Source of the DNA: Megascapheus bottae
Taxonomy: Eukaryota > Chordata > Mammalia > Rodentia > Geomyidae
NCBI GenBank assembly: GCA_024803745.1
Contig: JANJXV010001802.1
Coordinates: forward strand, 1 to 64,000
DNA length: 64,000 nt
Reading direction: 5' to 3'
Under the pieces are notes generated by a model. That model made no database searches. It was not told the DNA's origin and saw nothing but the letters and a program-made list of their open reading frames with translations. Made by a program: the position numbers and the translations under genes. Positions 14,415 through 27,305 of this stretch are shown in pieces. Every line of letters begins with the position of its first letter. Position 1 is the first letter of the stretch.

Positions 14415-17400
14415 AAACTCCATTCTATGACTTCACACACCTCCATTCTATGACTTCACACACCTCTATTCTCTTACTTCACACACCTCAATTCTGTGAC
14501 TTCACACACCTTCATTATGACTTCACACACCTCCATTCTATGACTTCACACACCTCCATTCTATGACTTCACACCTCCATTCTGTGATTTCACACACCTC
14601 CATTCTGAGTTCACACACCTCCATTCTGTGACTTCACACACCTCCAATCTGACTTCACACAGCTCCATTCTTTGACTTCTCACACCTCCATACTGTGACT
14701 TCACACACCTCCATTCTATGATTTCACACACCTCCCTTGTGACTTCACACACCTCCATTCTATGACTTCACACAACTCCATTCTGACTTCACACACCACT
14801 ATTCTGTGATTTCACACACCTCCATTCCATGACTTCACACACCTCCATTCCATGACTTCACACACCTCCATAGGATGACTTCACACACCTCCATTCTATG
14901 ATTTCACACACCTCCCTTGTGACTTCACACACCTCCATTCTATGACTTCACACAACTCCATTCTGACTTCACACACCTCCATTCTGTGACTTCACACACC
15001 TCCATTCCATGACTTCACACACCTCCATTCTGTGATTTCACACACCACCATTCTGTGACTTCTCACACCTTTATTGTTTGACTTCACACAATGCATTCTT
15101 TGACTTCACACACCTTAATTCCATGACTTCACACACCTCCATTCTATGAGTTCTCAGACCTCCATTCTATGAGTTCACACACCTCCATTTTGACTTCATA
15201 CACCTCCATTCTATGACTTCACACACATTCATTCTTATTCAGAAACATCCATTCCATGACTTCACACACCTCCATTCTATGACTTCATACACCTCCATTC
15301 TGTGACTTCACACAACTCCATTCCATGACTTCACATACCTCCATTCTTTGACTTCACACACCTCCATTCTATGAGTTCACACACCTCCATTTGTGACTCT
15401 ACACACCACATTTTCGAATTCACACATCTCCATTCTGTGATTTCACACACCTCCATTCTGTGACTTCACACACCTTTATTGTTTGACTTCACACACCTCC
15501 ATTCTTTGACTTCACACACCTCCATTGCATGACTTCACACACCTCCATTCTATGAGTTCACAAACCTCCATTCTATGAGTTCACACACCTCCATTTTGAC
15601 TTCACACACCTCCATTCTGTGACTTCACACACCTCCATTCTGTGACTTCACACACCTCCATTCTATGACTTCACACACCTACATTCTGTGACTTCACACA
15701 CCTCCATTCTGTTACTTCACACACCTCCATTTTCACTTCACACACTTCCATTCTTTGAATTCACACACCTCCATTCTGTGACTTCACACACATTAACAGT
15801 GTTTGACTTCACACACCTCTATTTTTGGACTTCACACACCTCCATTCCATGACTTCACACATCTCCATATTATGAGTTCGCACTCCTCCATTTTGACTGC
15901 ACACATCTCCATTCTATGACTTCACACACCTTCATTCTACTTCAGAAACATCCGTTCTATGACTTCACACACCTCCAATCTATGATTTCACAAACCTCCA
16001 TTCTGTGACTTCACACACCTCCATTCTGAGTTCACACACCTCAATTCTGTGACTTCACACACCTCAATTCTGGCTTCACACACCTCCATTCTATGACTTC
16101 ACACACTTCCATTCTATGACTTCACACACCTCCATTCTTTGACTTCACAAACCTCCATTGTGAGTTCACACACCTCCATTCTGTGACTTCACACACCTCC
16201 ATTCTTTGACTTCACACACCTCCATTTGTGACGTTACACACCACCCTTTTGACTTCACACACCTCCATTCTGTGACTTCACACACCTCCATTCTGTGACT
16301 TCACACACCTCCAATTTGACTTCACACACTTCCATTCTGTTACTTCACACACCTCCATTCTGTGACTTCGCACACCTCCATTGTTTGACTTCACACACCT
16401 CCATTCTTTGACTTCACACACCTCCATTCCATGACTTCACACAACTCTACTCTATCAGTTCACACCCATCCATTCTGTGAGTTCACACACCACCATTTTG
16501 ACTTCACACACCTCCATTCTATGACTTCACACACCTACATTCTTACTTCAGGAACATCCATTGTATGAATTCACCCACCTCCATTCTATGACTTCACAAA
16601 CCTCCATTGTACGACTTCACACACCTCCATTCTATGACTTCACACACCTACCTTCTATGACTTCACACACCTCCATTCTTTGACATCACACACCTCCATT
16701 CTATGAGTTCACACACCTCCATTTGTGACTCTACACACCACCTTTTTGACTTCACAAACCTCCATTCTGTGATTTCACACACCTCCATTCTGGGACTTCA
16801 CACACCTTATTATTTGACTTCACACACCTCCATTCTTTGACTTCACACACCTCCATTCCATGAGGTCACACACCTCCATTCTATGACTTCACCCACCTCC
16901 ATTCTATGACTTCAAACACCTTCATTCTTACTTCAGAAACATCCATTCTATGACTTCACGCACCTCCATTCTATGACTTCACAAATCTCCGTTCTGTGAC
17001 ATCACACACCTCCATTCTGAGTTCACACACCTTCATTCTCTGAGTTCACACACCTCCATTCTGTGACTTAACACACCTGCAATCTATGACTTCACACACC
17101 TCCATTCTGTGACTTAACACACCTGCAATCTATGACTTCACAGACCTCCATTCTGTGACTTCACACACCTTTATTGTTTGACTTCACATACCTACATTCT
17201 GTGACTTCACACACCTCCATTGTGAGTTCACACTCCTTCATTCTGTGACTTCACACACCTCCATTCTGTGACTTCACACACCTCCATTCTGTGACTTCAC
17301 ACACCTACATTCTATGACTTCATACACCTCCATTCTGTGACTTCACACACCTCCATTCTGTGACTTCACACACCTCCATCTTGACTTCACACACTTCCAT

Positions 17401-20383
17401 TCTTTGACTTCACACACCTCCATTCTGTGACTTCACACACCACCATTTTTTGACTTCACACACCTCCATTTTTGGACTTCACGCACCTCCATTCCATGAC
17501 TTCACACATCTCCATTTTATGAGTTCACACACCTCCATTTTGACTTCACACACCTCCATTCTATGACTTCACACACCTTCATTCTACTTCAGAAACATCC
17601 ATTCTATGACTTCACACACCTCTATTCTATGACTTCACACACCTCCATTCTTTGACTTCACACCCCTCCATTCTATGAGTTCACACACCTCCATTTGTGA
17701 CTCTACACACCACTTTTTGACTTCACACACCTCCATTCTGTGATTTCACACACCTCCATTCTATGAGTTCACACACCTTCATTTTGACTTCACACACCTC
17801 CATTCTTTGACTTCACACACCTCCATTCTATGAGTTCACACACCTCCATTCTATGAGTTCACACACCTCCATTTTGACTTCACACACCTCCATTCTTTGA
17901 CTTCACACACCTCCATTCTATGAGTTCACACACCTCCATTTGTGACTCAACACACCACCTTTTTGACTTCACACACCTCCATTGTGTTACTTCACACACC
18001 TCCATTTTGACTTCACACACTTCCTTTCTTTGAATTCACCCACCTCCATTCTGTGACTTCACACACATTAACATTGTTTGACTTCACACACCTCTATTTT
18101 TGGACTTCACACACCTCCATTCCATGACTTCACACATCTCCCTTTTATGAGTTCGCACACCTCCATTTTGACTTCACACACCTCCATTCTATGACTTCAC
18201 ACACCTTCATTCTACTTCAGAAACATCCGTTCTATGACTTCACACACCTCCATTCTATGATTTCACAAACCTCCATTCTGTGACTTCACACACCTCCATT
18301 CTGAGTGCACACACCTCAATTCTGTGACTTCACACACCTCAATTCTGGCTTCACACACCTCCATTCTATGACTTCACACACTTCCATTCTATGAGTTCAC
18401 ACACCTCCATTCTTTGACTTCACACACCTCCATTGTGAGTTCACACACCTCCATTCTGTGACTTCACACACCTCCATTCTTTGACTTCACACACCTCCAT
18501 TCTGTGACTTCACACACCTCCATTCTATGACTTCACACACCTCCATTCTATGAATTCACACATGTCCATTCTGTGACTTCACACAACTCCATTCTATGAC
18601 TTCCCACACCTCCATTCTGGGACGTCACACACCTCCATTCTGAGTTACACACCTCCGTTCTGTGACTTAACACACCTTCATTCCGTGACTTCACACACCT
18701 TCATTCTATGATTTCACACACCTCCATTCTATGACTTCACACACCTCCATTCTATGATTTCACACTCCTATATTCTTTGACTTCGCACACCTCCATTCTT
18801 TGACTTCACACACCTCCATTTTGACTTCACACACCTCCATTCTGTGACTTCACACACATCCATTCTATGAGTTCACACACCTGCATTGTGACTTCACACA
18901 CCTCCATTCTATGACTTCACACACCTCCAATCTGACTTCACAAACCTCCATTCTGACTTCACAAACATCAATTCTGTGACTTCACACACCTCCATTCTAT
19001 GACTTCACACACCTCCATTGTGAGTTCACACACCTCCATTCTGACTTCACAAACATCAATTCTGTGACTTCACACACATCCATTCTACGACTTCACACAC
19101 CTCCATTCTATGACTTCACAAACCTAAATTCGGACTTCACACACCTCCATTCTGACTTCACAAACATTAATTCTGTGACTTCACACACCTCCATTCTATG
19201 ACTTCACACACCTCCATTGTGAGTTCACACACCTTCATTCTGTGACTTCACACACCTTTATTGTTTGATTTCACACAATGCATTCTTTGACTTCACACAC
19301 GTTTATTCCATGACTTCACACACCTCCATTCTATGAGTTCTCAGACCTCCATTCTATGAGTTCACACACCTCCATTTTGACTTCATACACCTCCATTCTA
19401 AGACTTCACACACATTCATTCTTATTCAGAAACATCCATTCTATGACATCACACACCTCCATTCTATGACTTCACACACCTCCATTCTGTGACTTCACAC
19501 ACCTCCATTCCATGACTTCACACACCTCCATTCTTTGACTTCACACACCTCCATTCTATGAGTTCACACACCTCCATTTGTGACTCTACACACCACATTT
19601 TTGACTTCACACATCTCCATTCTGTGCTTTCACACACCTCCATTCTGTGACTTTACACACCTTTATTGTTTGACTTCACACACCTCCATTCTTTGACTTC
19701 ACACACCTCCATTGCATGACTACACACACCTTCATTCTATGAGTTCACAAACCTCCATTCTATGAGTTCACACACCTCCATTTTGACTTCACACACCTCA
19801 ATTCTGTGACTTCACACACCTCCATTCTGTGACTTCACACACCTCCATTCTGTGACTTCGCACACCTCCATTGTTTGACTTCACACACCTCCATTCTTTG
19901 ACTTCACACACCTCCATTCCATGACTTCACACAACTCTACTCTATCAGTTCACACCCATCCATTCTGTGAGTTCACACACCACCATTTTGACTTCACACA
20001 CCTCCATTCTATGACTTCACACACCTACATTCTTACTTCAGGAACATCCATTGTATGAATTCACCCACCTCCATTCTATGACTTCACAAACCTCCATTGT
20101 ACGACTTCACACACCTCCATTCTATGACTTCACACACCTACCTTCTATGACTTCACACACCTCCATTCTTTGACATCACACACCTCCATTCTATGAGTTC
20201 ACACACCTCCATTTGTGACTCTACACACCACCTTTTTGACTTCACAAACCTCCATTCTGTGATTTCACACACCTCCATTCTGGGACTTCACACACCTTAT
20301 TATTTGACTTCACACACCTCCATTCTTTGACTTCACACACCTCCATTCCATGAGTTCACACACCTCCATTCTATGACTTCACC
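14415..20383. repeat. Middle array M1, 5,969-bp higher-order repeat, copy 1 (complete)
   Basis: The period is fixed by several unique variants. CTCTATTCTCTTAC occurs at 14,464 and 20,433 (5,969 bp apart). A 65-codon minus-strand chance frame occurs at 14,561 and 20,530 (5,969 bp apart). The unit contains two CATTGCATGAC variants, at about 15,524 and 19,711. It also contains two CTCTACTCTATCAG variants, at 16,445 and 19,935, which belong to an internal duplication of about 0.5 kb spaced 3,490 bp. The variants TTAACAGTG (15,793) and TTAACATTG (18,068) serve as further anchors. This copy retains a 159-bp stretch (about 15,545-15,705) that copy 2 lacks. Confidence 0.93.
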
Positions 20384-23300
20384 CACCTCCATTCTATGAC
20401 TTCACACACCTCCATTCTATGACTTCACACACCTCTATTCTCTTACTTCACACACCTCAATTCTGTGACTTCACACACCTTCATTATGACTTCACACACC
20501 TCCATTCTATGACTTCACACACCTCCATTCTATGACTTCACACCTCCATTCTGTGATTTCACACACCTCCATTCTGAGTTCACACACCTCCATTCTGTGA
20601 CTTCACACACCTCCAATCTGACTTCACACAGCTCCATTCTTTGACTTCTCACACCTCCATACTGTGACTTCACACACCTCCATTCTATGATTTCACACAC
20701 CTCCCTTGTGACTTCACACACCTCCATTCTATGACTTCACACAACTCCATTCTGACTTCACACACCACTATTCTGTGATTTCACACACCTCCATTCCATG
20801 ACTTCACACACCTCCATTCCATGACTTCACACACCTCCATAGGATGACTTCACACACCTCCATTCTATGATTTCACACACCTCCCTTGTGACTTCACACA
20901 CCTCCATTCTATGACTTCACACAACTCCATTCTGACTTCACACACCTCCATTCTGTGACTTCACACACCTCCATTCCATGACTTCACACACCTCCATTCT
21001 GTGATTTCACACACCACCATTCTGTGACTTCTCACACCTTTATTGTTTGACTTCACACAATGCATTCTTTGACTTCACACACCTTAATTCCATGACTTCA
21101 CACACCTCCATTCTATGAGTTCTCAGACCTCCATTCTATGAGTTCACACACCTCCATTTTGACTTCATACACCTCCATTCTATGACTTCACACACATTCA
21201 TTCTTATTCAGAAACATCCATTCCATGACTTCACACACCTCCATTCTATGACTTCATACACCTCCATTCTGTGACTTCACACAACTCCATTCCATGACTT
21301 CACATACCTCCATTCTTTGACTTCACACACCTCCATTCTATGAGTTCACACACCTCCATTTGTGACTCTACACACCACATTTTCGAATTCACACATCTCC
21401 ATTCTGTGATTTCACACACCTCCATTCTGTGACTTCACACACCTTTATTGTTTGACTTCACACACCTCCATTCTTTGACTTCACACACCTCCATTGCATG
21501 ACTTCACACACCTCCATTCTGTTACTTCACACACCTCCATTTTCACTTCACACACTTCCATTCTTTGAATTCACACACCTCCATTCTGTGACTTCACACA
21601 CATTAACAGTGTTTGACTTCACACACCTCTATTTTTGGACTTCACACACCTCCATTCCATGACTTCACACATCTCCATATTATGAGTTCGCACTCCTCCA
21701 TTTTGACTGCACACATCTCCATTCTATGACTTCACACACCTTCATTCTACTTCAGAAACATCCGTTCTATGACTTCACACACCTCCAATCTATGATTTCA
21801 CAAACCTCCATTCTGTGACTTCACACACCTCCATTCTGAGTTCACACACCTCAATTCTGTGACTTCACACACCTCAATTCTGGCTTCACACACCTCCATT
21901 CTATGACTTCACACACTTCCATTCTATGACTTCACACACCTCCATTCTTTGACTTCACAAACCTCCATTGTGAGTTCACACACCTCCATTCTGTGACTTC
22001 ACACACCTCCATTCTTTGACTTCACACACCTCCATTTGTGACGTTACACACCACCCTTTTGACTTCACACACCTCCATTCTGTGACTTCACACACCTCCA
22101 TTCTGTGACTTCACACACCTCCAATTTGACTTCACACACTTCCATTCTGTTACTTCACACACCTCCATTCTGTGACTTCGCACACCTCCATTGTTTGACT
22201 TCACACACCTCCATTCTTTGACTTCACACACCTCCATTCCATGACTTCACACAACTCTACTCTATCAGTTCACACCCATCCATTCTGTGAGTTCACACAC
22301 CACCATTTTGACTTCACACACCTCCATTCTATGACTTCACACACCTACATTCTTACTTCAGGAACATCCATTGTATGAATTCACCCACCTCCATTCTATG
22401 ACTTCACAAACCTCCATTGTACGACTTCACACACCTCCATTCTATGACTTCACACACCTACCTTCTATGACTTCACACACCTCCATTCTTTGACATCACA
22501 CACCTCCATTCTATGAGTTCACACACCTCCATTTGTGACTCTACACACCACCTTTTTGACTTCACAAACCTCCATTCTGTGATTTCACACACCTCCATTC
22601 TGGGACTTCACACACCTTATTATTTGACTTCACACACCTCCATTCTTTGACTTCACACACCTCCATTCCATGAGGTCACACACCTCCATTCTATGACTTC
22701 ACCCACCTCCATTCTATGACTTCAAACACCTTCATTCTTACTTCAGAAACATCCATTCTATGACTTCACGCACCTCCATTCTATGACTTCACAAATCTCC
22801 GTTCTGTGACATCACACACCTCCATTCTGAGTTCACACACCTTCATTCTCTGAGTTCACACACCTCCATTCTGTGACTTAACACACCTGCAATCTATGAC
22901 TTCACACACCTCCATTCTGTGACTTAACACACCTGCAATCTATGACTTCACAGACCTCCATTCTGTGACTTCACACACCTTTATTGTTTGACTTCACATA
23001 CCTACATTCTGTGACTTCACACACCTCCATTGTGAGTTCACACTCCTTCATTCTGTGACTTCACACACCTCCATTCTGTGACTTCACACACCTCCATTCT
23101 GTGACTTCACACACCTACATTCGATGACTTCATACACCTCCATTCTGTGACTTCACACACCTCCATTCTGTGACTTCACACACCTCCATCTTGACTTCAC
23201 ACACTTCCATTCTTTGACTTCACACACCTCCATTCTGTGACTTCACACACCACCATTTTTTGACTTCACACACCTCCATTTTTGGACTTCACGCACCTCC

Positions 23301-26193
23301 ATTCCATGACTTCACACATCTCCATTTTATGAGTTCACACACCTCCATTTTGACTTCACACACCTCCATTCTATGACTTCACACACCTTCATTCTACTTC
23401 AGAAACATCCATTCTATGACTTCACACACCTCTATTCTATGACTTCACACACCTCCATTCTTTGACTTCACACCCCTCCATTCTATGAGTTCACACACCT
23501 CCATTTGTGACTCTACACACCACTTTTTGACTTCACACACCTCCATTCTGTGATTTCACACACCTCCATTCTATGAGTTCACACACCTTCATTTTGACTT
23601 CACACACCTCCATTCTTTGACTTCACACACCTCCATTCTATGAGTTCACACACCTCCATTCTATGAGTTCACACACCTCCATTTTGACTTCACACACCTC
23701 CATTCTTTGACTTCACACACCTCCATTCTATGAGTTCACACACCTCCATTTGTGACTCAACACACCACCTTTTTGACTTCACACACCTCCATTGTGTTAC
23801 TTCACACACCTCCATTTTGACTTCACACACTTCCTTTCTTTGAATTCACCCACCTCCATTCTGTGACTTCACACACATTAACATTGTTTGACTTCACACA
23901 CCTCTATTTTTGGACTTCACACACCTCCATTCCATGACTTCACACATCTCCCTTTTATGAGTTCGCACACCTCCATTTTGACTTCACACACCTCCATTCT
24001 ATGACTTCACACACCTTCATTCTACTTCAGAAACATCCGTTCTATGACTTCACACACCTCCATTCTATGATTTCACAAACCTCCATTCTGTGACTTCACA
24101 CACCTCCATTCTGAGTGCACACACCTCAATTCTGTGACTTCACACACCTCAATTCTGGCTTCACACACCTCCATTCTATGACTTCACACACTTCCATTCT
24201 ATGACTTCACACACCTCCATTCTTTGACTTCACACACCTCCATTGTGAGTTCACACACCTCCATTCTGTGACTTCACACACCTCCATTCTTTGACTTCAC
24301 ACACCTCCATTCTGTGACTTCACACACCTCCATTCTATGACTTCACACACCTCCATTCTATGAATTCACACATGTCCATTCTGTGACTTCACACAACTCC
24401 ATTCTATGACTTCCCACACCTCCATTCTGGGACGTCACACACCTCCATTCTGAGTTACACACCTCCGTTCTGTGACTTAACACACCTTCATTCCGTGACT
24501 TCACACACCTTCATTCTATGATTTCACACACCTCCATTCTATGACTTCACACACCTCCATTCTATGATTTCACACTCCTATATTCTTTGACTTCGCACAC
24601 CTCCATTCTTTGACTTCACACACCTCCATTTTGACTTCACACACCTCCATTCTGTGACTTCACACACATCCATTCTATGAGTTCACACACCTGCATTGTG
24701 ACTTCACACACCTCCATTCTATGACTTCACACACCTCCAATCTGACTTCACAAACCTCCATTCTGACTTCACAAACATCAATTCTGTGACTTCACACACC
24801 TCCATTCTATGACTTCACACACCTCCATTGTGAGTTCACACACCTCCATTCTGACTTCACAAACATCAATTCTGTGACTTCACACACATCCATTCTACGA
24901 CTTCACACACCTCCATTCTATGACTTCACAAACCTAAATTCGGACTTCACACACCTCCATTCTGACTTCACAAACATTAATTCTGTGACTTCACACACCT
25001 CCATTCTATGACTTCACACACCTCCATTGTGAGTTCACACACCTTCATTCTGTGACTTCACACACCTTTATTGTTTGATTTCACACAATGCATTCTTTGA
25101 CTTCACACACGTTTATTCCATGACTTCACACACCTCCATTCTATGAGTTCTCAGACCTCCATTCTATGAGTTCACACACCTCCATTTTGACTTCATACAC
25201 CTCCATTCTAAGACTTCACACACATTCATTCTTATTCAGAAACATCCATTCTATGACATCACACACCTCCATTCTATGACTTCACACACCTCCATTCTGT
25301 GACTTCACACACCTCCATTCCATGACTTCACACACCTCCATTCTTTGACTTCACACACCTCCATTCTATGAGTTCACACACCTCCATTTGTGACTCTACA
25401 CACCACATTTTTGACTTCACACATCTCCATTCTGTGCTTTCACACACCTCCATTCTGTGACTTTACACACCTTTATTGTTTGACTTCACACACCTCCATT
25501 CTTTGACTTCACACACCTCCATTGCATGACTACACACACCTTCATTCTATGAGTTCACAAACCTCCATTCTATGAGTTCACACACCTCCATTTTGACTTC
25601 ACACACCTCAATTCTGTGACTTCACACACCTCCATTCTGTGACTTCACACACCTCCATTCTGTGACTTCGCACACCTCCATTGTTTGACTTCACACACCT
25701 CCATTCTTTGACTTCACACACCTCCATTCCATGACTTCACACAACTCTACTCTATCAGTTCACACCCATCCATTCTGTGAGTTCACACACCACCATTTTG
25801 ACTTCACACACCTCCATTCTATGACTTCACACACCTACATTCTTACTTCAGGAACATCCATTGTATGAATTCACCCACCTCCATTCTATGACTTCACAAA
25901 CCTCCATTGTACGACTTCACACACCTCCATTCTATGACTTCACACACCTACCTTCTATGACTTCACACACCTCCATTCTTTGACATCACACACCTCCATT
26001 CTATGAGTTCACACACCTCCATTTGTGACTCTACACACCACCTTTTTGACTTCACAAACCTCCATTCTGTGATTTCACACACCTCCATTCTGGGACTTCA
26101 CACACCTTATTATTTGACTTCACACACCTCCATTCTTTGACTTCACACACCTCCATTCCATGAGTTCACACACCTCCATTCTATGACTTCACC
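20384..26193. repeat. Middle array M1, higher-order repeat copy 2 (5,810 bp, internal 159-bp deletion)
   Basis: All downstream anchors are 5,810 bp from copy 1: TTAACAGTG at 15,793 and 21,603, TTAACATTG at 18,068 and 23,878, and CTCTACTCTATCAG at 16,445 and 22,255. The 159-bp shortfall lies just after CATTGCATGAC at about 21,493. There the sequence goes straight to CCATTCTGTTACTTCAC, skipping the seven units present in copies 1 and 3. Elsewhere the copies are nearly identical. A rare difference is CATTCGATG near 23,121 against CATTCTATG in copy 1. Confidence 0.93.
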
Positions 26194-27305
26194 CACCTCC
26201 ATTCTATGACTTCACACACCTCCATTCTATGACTTCATACACCTCTATTCTCTTACTTCACACACCTCAATTCTGTGACTTCACACACCTTCATTATGAC
26301 TTCACACACCTCCATTCTATGACTTCACACACCTCCATTCTATGACTTCACACCTCCATTCTGTGATTTCACACACCTCCATTCTGAGTTCACACACCTC
26401 CATTCTGTGACTTCACACACCTCCAATCTGACTTCACACAGCTCCATTCTTTGACTTCTCACACCTCCATACTGTGACTTCACACACCTCCATTCTATGA
26501 TTTCACACACCTCCCTTGTGACTTCACACACCTCCATTCTATGACTTCACACAACTCCATTCTGACTTCACACACCACTATTCTGTGATTTCACACACCT
26601 CCATTCCATGACTTCACACACCTCCATTCCATGACTTCACACACCTCCATAGGATGACTTCACACACCTCCATTCTATGATTTCACACACCTCCCTTGTG
26701 ACTTCACACACCTCCATTCTATGACTTCACACAACTCCATTCTGACTTCACACACCTCCATTCTGTGACTTCACACACCTCCATTCCATGACTTCACACA
26801 CCTCCATTCTGTGATTTCACACACCACCATTCTGTGACTTCTCACACCTTTATTGTTTGACTTCACACAATGCATTCTTTGACTTCACACACCTTAATTC
26901 CATGACTTCACACACCTCCATTCTATGAGTTCTCAGACCTCCATTCTATGAGTTCACACACCTCCATTTTGACTTCATACACCTCCATTCTATGACTTCA
27001 CACACATTCATTCTTATTCAGAAACATCCATTCCATGACTTCACACACCTCCATTCTATGACTTCATACACCTCCATTCTGTGACTTCACACAACTCCAT
27101 TCCATGACCTCACACACCTCCATTCTTTGACTTCACACACCTCCATTCTATGAGTTCACACACCTCCATTTGTGACTCTACACACCACATTTTCGAATTC
27201 ACACACCTCCATTCTGTGATTTCACACACCTCCATTCTGTGACTTCACACACCTTTATTGTTTGACTTCACACACCTCCATTCTTTGACTTCACACACCT
27301 CCATT
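26194..27305. repeat. Middle array M1, start of higher-order repeat copy 3
   Basis: This repeats the opening of copies 1 and 2. The chance 65-codon frame lies at 26,340 and CTCTATTCTCTTAC at 26,243, both 5,810 bp after copy 2. The 159-bp stretch missing from copy 2 is present just downstream (27,315-27,480). From CATTGCATGAC at about 27,303 onward the sequence is best described in the phase of the shorter M2 period, so I end M1 here. The boundary is a choice of phase, not a sharp sequence change. Confidence 0.85.

Noticed and set aside
14561..14758. Minus-strand open frame of 65 codons, identical at 20,530 and 26,340; a similar one at 42,004
   Set aside because: It is a reverse-strand reading of the same units (Glu-Val-Cys-Glu-Val, Glu-Trp-Arg-Cys-Val). 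Perfect conservation is explained by the 5,969/5,810-bp duplication of the DNA, not by selection on a protein.
15785..15800. Possible transposon insertion at the irregular CATTAACAGTG units (also 18,068, 21,603, 23,878, 27,572, 30,210, 32,121)
   Set aside because: The irregularity is only a few bases inside an otherwise normal unit, without terminal repeats, target duplications or coding sequence. It recurs because of the higher-order repeat.
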